Shown: positions 27,139 to 37,264, counted from the first letter of the stretch. The stretch: DNA of 64,000 nucleotides from Alicyclobacillus_A sp963788285 (GCA_963788285.1 CAWBGB010000016.1:1-64000); one strand, 5' to 3'. The notes: generated from the sequence alone by a model not told the origin. Numbers and translations: made by a program.

Positions 27139-27220
27139 GAAGTGTTTTCATGGGCCTGTCAATGAAAGGGTCTTTTCAGGACTATGGTCTAGACGTCAAT
27201 ACGACCCGTGAAGACAAATC

Positions 27221-28420
27221 TCACGCATCAACCCGTTCAATGATGGTCGCCAGACCTTGGCCGACGCCCACGCAGAGCGTTGCCAAGCCGTAGCGTGCGT
27301 TAGTGCGTTGCAGTTGCCGCGCCAGTGTGCCGACAATGCGGGCGCCCGAGCAACCCAGTGGGTGTCCGAGCGCGATGGCCCCACCATTCGGGTTCACCTT
27401 CGCCACATCAATTCCAAGTTCCCGAACGCAAGCCAGCGACTGGGATGCGAACGCTTCGTTCAGTTCCACCCAATCCAGGTCGGACACTTGCAATCCGGCA
27501 AGTTTCAACGCCTTTCTCGTCGCGTACACCGGCCCGATGCCCATGATGCGCGGGCTGACTCCGGCAGAAGCAGACACCACATAACGCGCCAGCGGCTTCA
27601 ATCCTAGTTCACGTCCCTTTTCTTCAGAGACGAGCAAGAGCGCTGCCGCACCATCGTTGATACCGGAGGAATTCCCTGCTGTAACGGATCCACCCTCTCG
27701 GAACGCCGGCCGCAGTTTTGCTAGAGATTCGAGCGTCGTCTGCGGACGCAGATGCTCGTCTTCGGTCACGACCGTTTCACTCTTTTTGTCCCGGACCGTC
27801 ACAGGGACGATTTCCTCGGCGAAGATCCCCTTGTCCTTCGCTGCCGCCGCCTTCCGCTGGCTTTCCAAAGCAAATGCGTCTTGATCTGCACGCGATATCT
27901 GGAACTGTTCGGCAACATTTTCAGCGGTCTCCCCCATGCTTTCCAGCGGGTACGGGAAGTTCGGATTGGCCATGCGCCAGCCGAGCGTCGTGTCCCACAT
28001 GGTTTGGTTGCCGCGTACATATTCCATCTCTGGCTTTGGCAACACGAGCGGAGCGCGCGTCATGCTCTCGACACCCCCAGCCACCGCAACATCCATCTCG
28101 CCCAGTGCAATGGCCCTCGCCGCTTGTGTAACCGCTTCCAAACCGGACGCGCACAATCGGTTCACAGTGACACCTGGAACATGTTCAGGCAAACCGGCGA
28201 GCAACAGCGACATACGCGCGACATTGCGGTTATCTTCGCCTGCCTGATTCGCACAACCCATATAGACTTCTTCCACCAGCCCCGGGTCTACCCCTGCACG
28301 CCGAACAACCTCGCCAATCACCAGAGCACCTAGGTCATCCGGACGTACCCGCTTCAACGCGCCGCCCTGTCGTCCAATCGGCGTCCGAACATACTCTACC
28401 AGCCACACGTTTCTCGCCAT
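27221..28420 (-). CDS. Acetyl-CoA C-acyltransferase (thiolase)
   Basis: This 399-residue thiolase condenses or cleaves acyl-CoA. The acyl-accepting Cys is in VNRLCASGLEAVTQAARAI. GGVESMTRAPLV, ELNEAFASQSLA, the catalytic His in NPNGGAIALGHPLGCSGARI, and CVGVGQGLATII (second catalytic Cys) complete the site. ATG 28420 (second of two) sits six bases after GGGAG. It is transcribed alone, with a terminator behind it. The sequence fits both acetyl-CoA acetyltransferase and 3-oxoadipyl-CoA thiolase; nearby aromatic-ring genes are the only hint for the latter. Confidence 0.9.
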   Translation of the reverse strand: MARNVWLVEYVRTPIGRQGGALKRVRPDDLGALVIGEVVRRAGVDPGLVEEVYMGCANQAGEDNRNVARMSLLLAGLPEHVPGVTVNRLCASGLEAVTQAARAIALGEMDVAVAGGVESMTRAPLVLPKPEMEYVRGNQTMWDTTLGWRMANPNFPYPLESMGETAENVAEQFQISRADQDAFALESQRKAAAAKDKGIFAEEIVPVTVRDKKSETVVTEDEHLRPQTTLESLAKLRPAFREGGSVTAGNSSGINDGAAALLLVSEEKGRELGLKPLARYVVSASAGVSPRIMGIGPVYATRKALKLAGLQVSDLDWVELNEAFASQSLACVRELGIDVAKVNPNGGAIALGHPLGCSGARIVGTLARQLQRTNARYGLATLCVGVGQGLATIIERVDA

Positions 28421-28556
28421 CATTATCTCCCCTTATTCATGATTCCTATTTCATTGCATGATTTCGTTGCGCCAACTTCGGTAAGGCGGTCTGCCGGTAT
28501 CGCTGATATGCGACCGTCAGCGCTATAATGACCGAATCTGTGGAAGGCGTGAAATC

Positions 28557-28691
28557 GTGCGTTTGAATCCGTTACACCAGCGGCTCAATGCCTATCGACA
28601 GGTCATGTCCTTGCACAAGCGGGACACATCGTCTTTCGCGAGATTCACACAAAAAGCCAAGCCATTGCCTATCCAGCATGGACAATGCTGA
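28557..28691 (+). CDS. Possible short ORF, 44 aa
   Basis: GTG 28557 is preceded by GGAAGG nine bases upstream and by TATAAT around 28523. The product begins MRLNPLHQRLNAYRQVMSL and is basic. No family is recognised and it may be chance. Confidence 0.2.
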   Translation: MRLNPLHQRLNAYRQVMSLHKRDTSSFARFTQKAKPLPIQHGQC

Positions 28692-29211
28692 AATGACAAA
28701 ATACTTGGCGTTCTTTGCTTACTCATCGAATGCTTGAACACACAGTGACACCAAGAAATGTTTTTCGTATCTACGGAAAGCATAGCGTTTTCATAGATGA
28801 AGATCAAGAATACTCGTGAAGCTCGTTTTTTTCAAAATAGATATTGTATACATCGATAGATCTCCGCAATATTGAACTAACTCTACCGTAGAGCGTTTTC
28901 AATGGGGTTTTAGACTGCAGACGGATTGTTCTTTTGTTGCCCCAGAGGTGCCACAACACGTCTGGAAAAGCAACGAAGGCCAAGCGATCTGTCATCCGTA
29001 TCGGCTCGCCGGACCCGTTCCTTTTCGTCAGTGCTGACAGGCATGGTCATCATTCTTGACTTTATTTTCATCAATGGTACGACGTTTAACGGTCTGGTCA
29101 ACAAACGGTTCACCGGCGTCCGGGGCGGCGGCATTTTCACATGTGCTCTGCAAATGATTTTGTCACCGGCTGTACTCTAGCAGAGGCACCGCCGATTCGC
29201 CGTGCACTGGG
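28692..29211. other. Intergenic stretch with no recognised gene
   Basis: No frame on either strand resembles a known protein or has a convincing ribosome site. It probably contains decayed sequence upstream of the broken CMD gene. Confidence 0.4.
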
Positions 29212-29600
29212 GTGGCTGGCGCGAAAGTTAAAGAATCAAACACAAGCCGCCAGTCTCATCTTTCTTGTCGGCGCATCCCCTTCATCCTCAACTGGGGACT
29301 GAATTGGATACCATCTTACGAAGCGTACTACCTGAACCAGTTCGGCTTCATTCCAGAGTGGGCGTCGTTGATGAGACAATCCAATCCGGAAGCATTTGTT
29401 TCCTACACCAATCTTCGTAATAGTGTACTCCGCGACCAAGAGACTCCGGTCTGGTTTAAGGAACTGTTGCTGGGCGCCACGTTAAAGGAGCCCTTGCGAA
29501 AGGTGCGACCAAAGAACAACTGTCCGAATGTCTTTTGACGAGTGTCATGACAGCGGGCATTCCTGCCTGGTTTATGGGGTGGGCGCATTTACGTGACTGA
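29212..29600 (+). pseudogene. Carboxymuconolactone-decarboxylase-family gene, frameshifted
   Basis: The first frame gives YLNQFGFIPEWASLMRQSNP, then FVSYTNLRNSVLRDQETPVW and FKELLLGA, a CMD/AhpD-like helical core. A frame change near 29485 leads to AKGATKEQLSECLLTSVMTA and GIPAWFMGWAHLRD, the normal CMD C-terminus, ending at TGA 29600. The usual redox CxxC is not visible. The gene lacks a good start and is probably inactive. Confidence 0.6.
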
Positions 29601-29782
29601 CCATTGGTACTGGTGAACATGGTAAGCATTGGGTACCCGTTCGCCATTGACCTTCCACGGTCACGCCTTTCGGCGTCTCCGTTTCCTCCACTTCTCTGTT
29701 TGGTATAAAATCAATGCTATCCTGTGCCATGAAGGATTCAACAGGATAACAGTAACCAGCGTGAATTATGGGAGAGGAAAGT

Positions 29783-30961
29783 ATGTCGAACTTCTCGGAC
29801 ACATATGACGTCATCATTGTGGGCGCAGGCCCGAGCGGCAGCACATTGGGACGGAAGTTGTCGCAACAGGGACTGAAAGTTCTCCTTTTGGACAAGTCTA
29901 CATTTCCCCGCTATAAAGTGTGCGGTGGAGGGCTCACGCTTCGCGCTTTCAAGCAACTGGACATCGACGTCAGTCCAGTGATCCACGATAAGATTTCCGC
30001 CATGGAATTGTGTTGCAACGGCCAGCTTCACCACACGTTCACAAAGGACACGCCATTTATCTATATGGTCATGCGTGATGAATTCGACATGCTGCTCCTC
30101 CAGGCCGCGATGGATGCGGGTGTCGACTTCCGTCCAGCCAGTCACGTGACAAAGGTGGAGTGTGGCGACACCGAGGTGTCCGTTCATACACAGTCGCACG
30201 TCTACCGCGGTCGGTATGTAGTAGGAGCGGACGGGGTAAACAGTCCCACTGCGAAGTATCTCGGGTTGATGACGAACAAAGAGAAAATCTTGGCACTCGA
30301 ATACGAAATGAAAGTGGACGACGCTCTTCTGGAACGATTCAAAGGGACGGTCGCCATTGATTACGGCTTCATCGACGAAGGATACGCCTGGGTATTTCCG
30401 AAGCGAGATCATTTGTCAGTGGGCATTGGCTTGGGTACGCGTGACGGCAGGTTTCTTCAAGACAAGCTGATGGAATATCTCGCCCGTGAACAGATCCACG
30501 GTGAGTTTTTGAGCGAAAAGGGGTTCTTTCTGTCCGTCGGAGGCTCCGACGACACGGTAGCCAGAGGCAGAGCTGCGTTGATTGGCGATGCCGCAGGCCT
30601 GGTCGATCCACTGATGGGCGAAGGCATCTTCTACGCCCTGCGCAGTGCCAACATTCTCGCAGATGTGTTGCTACAAGCAGCCCGTGAAAATGAGGACCAT
30701 CCGTTTGTCGAATACCAGAGACGGATTGACCAGGAAATCCTGCCCGAAATGCGCCTGTTTCGGCGAGCTTCAAAAATATTCCATACCATCCCAAAACAGA
30801 TTCACAAGCTGTTCATCGCTCACCCTGGCATTGTTCATCATGCCTTTCGCGTCATCGCCGGTGAGTCGTCGTTCCAGGACTTTTACGACAAGTATCGCAG
30901 CAACAACTTCATGATGAAGGCCATTTCCGGGCTCGCGATGCGAATGATAGGAAAGCCGTGA
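29783..30961 (+). CDS. Geranylgeranyl-reductase-family FAD-dependent oxidoreductase
   Basis: This 392-residue flavoprotein has the FAD Rossmann motif DVIIVGAGPSGSTLGRKL, the family signature FPRYKVCGGGLTLRA, DGVNSPTAKYLG, and the second FAD motif ALIGDAAGLVDPLMGEGIFY. These define the geranylgeranyl/digeranylglycerophospholipid reductase family, which reduces isoprenoid double bonds; it also resembles some halogenase-like flavoproteins. ATG 29783 (MSNFSD) follows GGAGAGG at a good distance and is preferred over ATG 29768. It stands alone, with a GC-rich hairpin behind it. The substrate is unknown; menaquinone or another isoprenoid is a reasonable guess. Confidence 0.85.
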   Translation: MSNFSDTYDVIIVGAGPSGSTLGRKLSQQGLKVLLLDKSTFPRYKVCGGGLTLRAFKQLDIDVSPVIHDKISAMELCCNGQLHHTFTKDTPFIYMVMRDEFDMLLLQAAMDAGVDFRPASHVTKVECGDTEVSVHTQSHVYRGRYVVGADGVNSPTAKYLGLMTNKEKILALEYEMKVDDALLERFKGTVAIDYGFIDEGYAWVFPKRDHLSVGIGLGTRDGRFLQDKLMEYLAREQIHGEFLSEKGFFLSVGGSDDTVARGRAALIGDAAGLVDPLMGEGIFYALRSANILADVLLQAARENEDHPFVEYQRRIDQEILPEMRLFRRASKIFHTIPKQIHKLFIAHPGIVHHAFRVIAGESSFQDFYDKYRSNNFMMKAISGLAMRMIGKP

Positions 30962-30993
30962 GGTGGTCCGGCAGAGCCTTCCAACGACCATAT

Positions 30994-31022
30994 GACGGGG
31001 CCCTCGCATATGGGGCCCCGTC
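30994..31022 (+). terminator. GC-rich hairpin after the reductase gene
   Basis: GACGGGGCCC, a 9-base loop and GGGCCCCGTC pair perfectly 33 bp after the stop. No T-tract follows, so termination is likely only partial or aided. Confidence 0.5.
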
Positions 31023-31023
31023 G

Positions 31024-31299
31024 CATGAACGCGTGCTGGTCCTCGGGAAAGCGTTCGCGCAGGCGCTTGATGTGAACCTCTTCGATCCAGCGACACATTT
31101 CTAATTGGCACGGTTTGCTCGACCGCGATACGATAGGAGGTCTCAACAAGGCTTTGACTCTGACTGTCATTTCGAGTGGATCGAACGGTTTGACTAAGTA
31201 GTCATCCGTACCGAGCTGCAATCCCTTGATTTTCTGGGATTTTTCCCTTTTTAAGGTGAGCATTAGAAGCGGAATGTCAGAGTTCTCCCGCAATGTTTG
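31024..31299 (-). pseudogene. OmpR-family response regulator, internally deleted
   Basis: The minus strand encodes the last half of a receiver domain, including IPLLMLTLKREKSQKIKGL, the GTDDYLVKPFDPLEM stretch with the conserved Lys-Pro, and VRVKALLR. It then jumps to VHIKRLRERFPEDQHAFMR, the recognition helix of the winged-helix output domain. The region in between and both ends, including the phospho-acceptor Asp, are missing. No kinase gene is nearby. Confidence 0.7.
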
Positions 31300-31649
31300 G
31301 CAAGTGTACAGCCAGTTCATAAAGTGGGAGGACAACAGTTTTATGTGTTTCTTCACCAGAATACCCCATAAATATATTTTATGGTATCGTTCCCAATTTA
31401 ACCAATCCCAACAGTGGAGTCAGACGTTGTTGAACAAACGGGTGCGAATACGCAACAAGCCTCGACGAATTTTGGGTTTCGCTTCACGGAGGTAAGCAAC
31501 CAAAGAATAGCGACCATGTTTTGGAATATGTCAGGCGGTACTGCTTTTTGCGATGAGGTGTAGAGCCGAAGCGGTTTGGTTAAGAAAAACACTTCACTTT
31601 ATGGATGATGTTCATAAGCATACATGAACGATGGGAAACGAGATGACAT
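31300..31649. other. Intergenic stretch with no recognised gene
   Basis: Only weak coding-like texture adjoining the response-regulator relic was seen. No repeat, RNA or promoter could be supported. Confidence 0.35.
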
Positions 31650-31695
31650 GAAAAAAACGTTGGGCAACGCCTCCACGAAGGAACGTTGCCCAACG
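31650..31695 (-). terminator. Strong intrinsic terminator after the DD-carboxypeptidase gene
   Basis: CGTTGGGCAACG and CGTTGCCCAACG pair (minus strand) around a loop containing TTCCTTCGTGGAGG and are followed by TTTTTTT. It starts within a few bases of the stop codon at 31700. Confidence 0.9.
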
Positions 31696-31699
31696 AATT

Positions 31700-32851
31700 C
31701 TATGACAGCCGCATCAATCGCCACTTCAATGACGGTTTCTTCAGTTGCGTCGTTTGGGTTAGCGGAACCGTGATTTTTTGTTCGCCAGCCGTGATTTGCA
31801 AGTTGTCTCCAACCAACTTCCTTGTTACCCTCATACCCGGAAACACGATGTATGAAGCGTCTTCGGAAGTTTGGAGTGGAACTGGAGCTTGCCAAGGTAC
31901 ACTTACAGAACCCACTATAGTGCCCTTCGAAATGGAACCGGTCGTGATATACTTTCCGGCCTCTTGAAGCAGCGTCAAGTTGGCTTGTAGCGCCTCCATC
32001 AGCGGTTGACCGCCTTTCTGCCCCAGGACGGCGCCCAGCATCAGCACCTGTTTGCCACCGACGTTGTGATACATCGCAGACACAAAGCAACCGCCAGCTT
32101 GGGATGTACTCCCTGTCTTGACACCGACGATTCCGTTCTTTCCTACAAAGTAGTCGACATTGTAGACCGTGCCTGCACCCGGGAGATTTGCCTGTGCCTC
32201 TTTGACGATATCGCGAAACGCCGGAATCTGCATTGCCGCGTCGGCAATTTTCAGTTGATCCACGGCGGTGCTCCTCGACGCTGGATTGACACCAGATACG
32301 TCGGCATACGTCGTGTGATTCATGCCAAGTTGCTTGGCGGTTTCATTCATTTCCTTGACAAAGGCAGCTTCACTCCCGGCCGTCCAGTCGGCCAGCGTCA
32401 TCGCCATGTTGTCACCGCTTGGCAACATCAAGCCTTCGAGCATTTGCCGCTCGGTCCACTTGTCACCGGCCACCACTTTCACGACGGAATCCCCAGCAGC
32501 CTTGTCTTTCTTGTACAATGCTTCGTCTTCTGCCGTCATGGTAAGTGTGGGGCCTTCTGCGCCCTCTGACAATGGATGATGTTTCAACACCACATAAGCG
32601 GTCATCATCTTGGTGAGACTTGCGATGGGCACCGGCGTTTGATTTGCGGTGGCACCGAGCAAGCCCACACCCGTTATTGCGACAGCGGATTCGCCTTCAC
32701 TGGGAAATGAAAACTGTGCCTTTCCCGGCACAACACTCTCCGCTGCTCCTTGCAACTGCAGTTGCGGGTTCGGCAACGGGCGCAATAGCTGCACCAAACC
32801 CACAACAATCACCAAAACCACAATTCCAAGACCAACAACTTTCGCTTTCAC
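31700..32851 (-). CDS. D-alanyl-D-alanine carboxypeptidase (peptidase S11)
   Basis: This 383-residue penicillin-binding enzyme trims the terminal D-Ala of peptidoglycan stem peptides outside the membrane. The N-terminus has a signal-anchor (VVGLGIVVLVIVVGLVQLL). The active site is SxxK in PIASLTKMM, SxN in LPSGDNMAM and KTG in GVKTGSTSQAGG. A beta-rich C-terminal domain follows (GSVSVPWQAP...). The class is that of DacF/DacA-type low-molecular-weight PBPs. It lies 68 bp after the MreB-like gene on the same strand and ends in a strong terminator, so the two are probably co-transcribed for cell-wall or spore-cortex shaping. Confidence 0.9.
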   Translation of the reverse strand: MKAKVVGLGIVVLVIVVGLVQLLRPLPNPQLQLQGAAESVVPGKAQFSFPSEGESAVAITGVGLLGATANQTPVPIASLTKMMTAYVVLKHHPLSEGAEGPTLTMTAEDEALYKKDKAAGDSVVKVVAGDKWTERQMLEGLMLPSGDNMAMTLADWTAGSEAAFVKEMNETAKQLGMNHTTYADVSGVNPASRSTAVDQLKIADAAMQIPAFRDIVKEAQANLPGAGTVYNVDYFVGKNGIVGVKTGSTSQAGGCFVSAMYHNVGGKQVLMLGAVLGQKGGQPLMEALQANLTLLQEAGKYITTGSISKGTIVGSVSVPWQAPVPLQTSEDASYIVFPGMRVTRKLVGDNLQITAGEQKITVPLTQTTQLKKPSLKWRLMRLS

Positions 32852-32919
32852 ATGTCTCCTCCTAGCCTTTTGCTAGTCCCATTCTAGCAAAAAGCTTGTG
32901 AACATAGACTGAACATCTA

Positions 32920-33939
32920 TTACTTCTTCGATGAAATCGGTAGCTGTGGACGGGACAGATTCGAGAAGAAGTTCGTTAATACGGCGTTTCTTGTGTCCAT
33001 GGAGTCCTTGAGAAGTCCGCGAATGACGCAGTTTTCTGGATCGTCAGCTACAATCATGGGGACTTCAGTGCGCTCCATCAACAGCTTCACCAAACCCTTG
33101 GACCGGGCACCTCCCCCGACGAGTACAATCCCTCTGTCCATAATGTCGCCGACCAATTCCGGCGGACACGACGCGAGCGTTTGTACGATGAGGTCCACAA
33201 TGGTATTGCAGTAGTTTTCCCATTGACTTTGTACCAGAGAGCACGGAACCTTTAAACTGTCTGGCAAGCCTGTGCTGAGATTTCGTCCCTTGACCTCTAT
33301 CGAGCCCGTTCCGTCCTCCGAATCGCACCGGCGTTTTAGTTGTTCGGACGTTAGTTGTCCAATCAAGAACGAGTAGTCCTTCTTCAGCGTCTCGATGATG
33401 GCGTGGTCAATGGAACGTCCGCCGACATTGAGGCTCCGACTGTCCACGATTCCCTTCATCGACAAGATGGCCGCCTCAGTGACACCCGCGCCTAAACTTA
33501 CGACCAGGCAACCGACGGGATCCTGAATGGGAAGGCCCGCTCCCCACGCCGCAGCAACACCGGAATTCACGAGAGTCACATCTTTTGCCCCAGCGGTCTT
33601 TCCAGCTTCCACCATAGCTTTGCGTTCTACCTGTGTGAGTCCTGAAGGAATCGCCATTGTAAGCGTAAACTTTCGCCGAAGGCGACCGGGCAGACATGTT
33701 TTCGCTACGTGACGAATAATGTCCACCACAGCGCTGAAGTCGTTCACAGCTCCCCATTGAATGGGCGTGGTAATTTTGACCAGATCTGGATTTCGGCCTA
33801 TCATTTGCGCAGCCTCAGTGCCAATAATGGCGTCCCCATTTACATCGTAGGCAATGACACACGGTTCACTGATAAAGTCCTCCCGCCCGGACACGCCTGC
33901 TCGAAACGTTGAGCTGCCTAAGTCTAATACAAGGTGCAC
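32920..33939 (-). CDS. Orphan MreB/Mbl-like actin homologue
   Basis: This is a protein of about 339 residues with the actin ATPase fold. VLDLGSSTFRAGVSG is phosphate loop 1, CLVVSLGAGVTEAAILS is phosphate loop 2, and GIVLVGGGARSKGLVKLL is the adenosine motif; VNSGVAAAWGAGLP and NVGGRSIDHAI fit MreB. Phosphate loop 1 reads GSST rather than the usual GTANT/GTAST of MreB, and LNVGGRSIDHA replaces the usual GGDxxD, so it is a divergent paralogue. GTG 33939 is chosen (GGGAG upstream, start just before the first strand); ATG 33957 is possible. No mreC or mreD is adjacent. It precedes the DD-carboxypeptidase gene. Confidence 0.82.
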   Translation of the reverse strand: MHLVLDLGSSTFRAGVSGREDFISEPCVIAYDVNGDAIIGTEAAQMIGRNPDLVKITTPIQWGAVNDFSAVVDIIRHVAKTCLPGRLRRKFTLTMAIPSGLTQVERKAMVEAGKTAGAKDVTLVNSGVAAAWGAGLPIQDPVGCLVVSLGAGVTEAAILSMKGIVDSRSLNVGGRSIDHAIIETLKKDYSFLIGQLTSEQLKRRCDSEDGTGSIEVKGRNLSTGLPDSLKVPCSLVQSQWENYCNTIVDLIVQTLASCPPELVGDIMDRGIVLVGGGARSKGLVKLLMERTEVPMIVADDPENCVIRGLLKDSMDTRNAVLTNFFSNLSRPQLPISSKK

Positions 33940-33979
33940 GATGTTCAGGTCTCCCTTCATCGCTGCGCTGATCACTCAG

Positions 33980-34543
33980 CCTCGAGAACGTGGGGGAGAG
34001 GCCAGGCACGTCCGCACCATCAGCCAACAAAACCGTCTATGGACCTTTTTACCTGTTTACCGACATTCGGAAAACAGGATTCTCTCTATATGTAAATGTT
34101 TCCTAGTCCGTTTTGTATGATAGCCATCCGCGTTGGGCGGCATTGGATAGACATTGTAAACTAAAATACAAACGATACACCCATACCGTAGGTCTCTAAA
34201 CGCGCTTACGAAGTGAGCTGACGGACTCGGACACGACGTAATGCCCTACCGGCATAAACGGCCAGATTCGCCCCGATAGAGTGGTTCCCCCGCTTCCCAT
34301 AAGGAACTCAGCGCAGATATACGATCTCCGCAAGAGAGTATATCTTGAATTGGTCAACTATGCAAAAGCCATTCCTTGCAGGTAGACCGAGCATACAAGA
34401 GCATATCCGCATTGACCGACGTTGAGCTTACAGAACACTAAACTACGCCTTATATCATCGTTGGAGCAAACTTGACCGTCAGTTCCTCAAGAGTGACTGG
34501 GATACAGAAATGCGCGCGCAGGCACAATGCTTCAGAGCATACA
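33980..34543. other. Intergenic stretch with traces of a decayed gene
   Basis: From 34310 to about 34555 the plus strand gives shifting frames with coding-like pieces (YKSISALTDVELTEH, then NYALYHRWSKLDRQFLKSDW). They are too short and broken to name. The remainder shows nothing recognisable. Confidence 0.3.
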
Positions 34544-34738
34544 TCAGTTCGAGTGATGTTTTGTTCCTGTTACAACTTGCTGAAGGGTCTCTTGGTTTAC
34601 TTCCGTTTCATCAAATGTAATGGTCGCAATGTTTTCTACAAGATCTACGTCCACGCTCTGCACACCGCGTGACCGTTGCAAGGCTTTCGTAACCGCGTTC
34701 ACATTGAAACCTATTACCGATAGAGTTACCGTTTCCAT
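34544..34738 (-). CDS. HMA-like small protein lacking the CxxC metal site
   Basis: This 64-residue protein has the beta-alpha-beta-beta-alpha-beta pattern of CopZ/heavy-metal-associated domains (METVTLSVIGFNVNAV, KALQRSRGVQSVDVDLVE, ATITFDETEVNQETLQQVV). The loop that normally reads GMxCxxC is replaced by IGFN, with about three residues deleted, so copper binding in the usual way is not possible. GGAG lies eleven bases ahead of ATG 34738. It may bind something else, act as a dimer partner or be a decaying chaperone. No copper ATPase gene is adjacent. Confidence 0.65.
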   Translation of the reverse strand: METVTLSVIGFNVNAVTKALQRSRGVQSVDVDLVENIATITFDETEVNQETLQQVVTGTKHHSN

Positions 34739-34774
34739 TGTCAACCACTCTCCAACGGGGAATGAATATGGGCA

Positions 34775-35399
34775 TTAGCTTCCCCGCATCGGTCGAATTT
34801 CATACAATCTTCCGAGTCTTGGTTGGCTCCCTCCTTCCCTGAAGTGAACCATCTGGTTCAAGTGGATGAAGTCTTGGTGATTTCCACCTGCCATCGCTCC
34901 AACCCCCTTCGACGCAGTTCGACTCAAAGCATCCGGGATACTCCACGGCCAGTTGGTAGTATAGAGGCTTTGGATCGTGATCATTGACCTAGAGCATATG
35001 CCCCAGTGGCCAGTGCATTCTATGTGGTGAGAATCCTCTTTTGCTTGACGGACGATGGGAACTGTCGCACGTCAATCGTCGTGGGTACACATCCACCTTC
35101 CACAACTCCTTCCTTATTCGATGCAACGACGCACTTTATTATGGCCTGACCAACTCGGAAGTTTATGAGACAGGTCACACCTTTCGCGTTACAGTGCGCG
35201 AACGGCATATCGCCGGCATTTTGTCACTACCTGAGGGGTGACAGAATGGCTGAGCAGACTGGAGGAGAGAGGGATTCGCGAGAAAGTTCTCCCGTTTGCC
35301 TGCCTAGGGGAGACGATTTGCAACAGGGCTTTGTATGGGGGGGTTAGACAGTAACTGCTCACCCTCTGAGTTTGGTCAGCAGCCACTGCACTAAGAACG
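34775..35399. other. Stretch without a recognised gene
   Basis: Frames of 60-70 codons exist on both strands, for example minus 34775-34984 with TNWPWSIPDALSRTASKG and GGNHQDFIHLNQMVHFREGG. None matches a family I know. One of them could be a small genuine protein. Confidence 0.3.
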
Positions 35400-36650
35400 T
35401 CACTGCGCCAAGCGCCGCCAGTCCCCCCTATGGCGAGCATGGCTTGCACCCCCATCGCATGGAATGGGACTGAATGCGATGTCCATCAACGTCGCACCCA
35501 CGGCAGAACAGAGGAGTTGGACCCGTGCTATGAGGCGATGCGGCAACTGACTGCCCAACATCAGTGGGAAGAGGCTGTATCCCACCCCGTAGACGAGTCT
35601 CGTGATCCAACCGAGAAACAAAAGATGGAGGGAGAACAAGGAGAGCGGGTGACTCCCGAGTAGCAGACATACACCCAGTCACCACGCGAACACAAAGCTG
35701 GCCGACCAGGCAAAGCGACTTGGCTGTGTCATTGTCACTCGACCATCCACTGGAGGACGCGAAGTGGCCAGCACCCATAAGTACACGGATGCGTTCCAAG
35801 TGAAGGACATACCGAGTAGGCGCACGCCGACCGAAGCAACAACGGGAGCACCAGTGCCCGCAACAGACAACAGAAGCCCAATCCCTCACAGGACCTGTCC
35901 GATGCCTTCCACTTTGTTTCTTAGGCCCGTGAACTGGGTGAGGCGTGGCAGTAGGTGCAGGGACACCGCAAGGACAGTGCCGGAGATCCATCCGTAGTAT
36001 TCGAGTAGAATGGCCCTTGCGGCTCCAGAGTCTGTGGAAACATCCGTCCAAAATACGTTGCCAACGCCATCCACCAAGCGCCAACAATGAAAATGATCAA
36101 CGAAATGTCTGTTCCGTATTGCGCTACGCGGTCCGTAGCTATGTACTGAGCATTACGCCAATGAAATGACAGTTTCGACGCAGCCATGCCCGAACCATGG
36201 CTGGTATCCATATTCACGCTGGAGGTTCGGAGGTCCGTTCCAGGCCGAGTTTTGCACCTGGACGAAAACACTGCCGACAAGATATTGACAAGAAAGAGCA
36301 CGGAAGCGATGGCTTGAACGTCAATCCAACGGGCAAAACGAGTGGCGACTATACGGCATATGCGGCGACAATCACCATAACAGCGGCCTCTGCCATGCAC
36401 ATGTGTAGTCAACCCACCCATGTACCCGGTGGTCGGATTCCGGCGAACAGCGCCAGAACTGCGTACGTCATGCCGTAGATCGGCATGGTCATGAATCGGT
36501 CCCACCGTCGACCACGTATTGGGTGCGGCAGCCATCCAACCGCCCAGGATGGCGCCGACCATAAAGTTGAAGAATGCGAGACAGATGAATACTCTGGGCA
36601 CTACTCTCACCGAAGACACCGAAAGCATCCTCCGTTTCCCCCTTCCTGGT
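35400..36650 (-). pseudogene. Decayed polytopic membrane protein, oxidase-subunit-I-like
   Basis: Several minus-strand frames carry hydrophobic helices in a plausible order: VFICLAFFNFMVGAILGGWM near the N-terminus, a His-rich bend (GPIHDHADL), LFLVNILSAVF, ISGTVLAVSLHLLPRLTQF, then LFLGWITRLVYGVGYSLFPLM. The spacing of His residues and the helix texture recall the small heme-copper-oxidase-like or NnrS-like proteins found with nitric-oxide or oxygen regulators. Multiple frameshifts make it non-functional. It lies directly downstream of the broken Crp/Fnr gene, so both may be parts of one lost module. Confidence 0.5.
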
Positions 36651-37264
36651 GCCCAACGAGCCGTTCCATGTGAAGGACACACTCATCCCTCTCGCCGCTG
36701 AGGACTCCGTCCCTGCGCAACTGGTTCCACGCGCGGTTCCCCGATTCGCGCGTGATGCCAATCATGTGTGCCATTTCTCTGTGTGTGACCGGCAGCTTGA
36801 CGTGAATGCCATCAGGCCTCGGTTCACCATATTCTTCTGTAAAGTGTCGAAGCAATGCGATGACGCGTTCATGCGCATCGAACACCGCCAGTTGTTGCAA
36901 CTTTCCTTGTAATTGCAGGATCTTGTCACCCATCACCCGGATCAAGTTGCGCGTAATGTCAGGGCGTATAAAGCGTCAAACTCGGCGCGGCGAATAGCGA
37001 GCAGCACGGCGGACTCCACCACCTGCGCGGTACCGAGGTGTGGTGAATCTTAGAAAAAGGCGACATAGGGAAACATCTGGCCCTTCCCGAGAATGTTGAC
37101 ATATGTTCACGACCCTCTTCGTCCACCTTTAAGATTTTTATGATTCCGCGGCGGATGAAGTACACCGATTCGCGTTCTTGACCTTCCATAAACAGGTGCT
37201 CGCCGCGCCCGTAGTTTCGTTCTACCGCCAAATCGTGCACGTGTTGCAACTCCTCCCTGGTCAA
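36607..37264 (-). pseudogene. Crp/Fnr-family transcription regulator, frameshifted
   Basis: The upstream frame contains the cyclic-nucleotide-binding-like beta barrel (RGEHLFMEGQERESVYFIRR, GIIKILKVDEEGREHMSTF). The downstream frame has the dimer helix (KILQLQGKLQQLAVFDAHERV) and the winged helix-turn-helix (VTHREMAHMIGITRESGNR, LRRDGVL). Frame changes around 37040 and 36955 separate them, and the natural N-terminus (HDFELFKDLTREEL in the same frame upstream) lacks a start codon. No Cys cluster of the FNR type is seen at the start. A Crp/Fnr-type site lies about 55 bp upstream. Confidence 0.8.
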
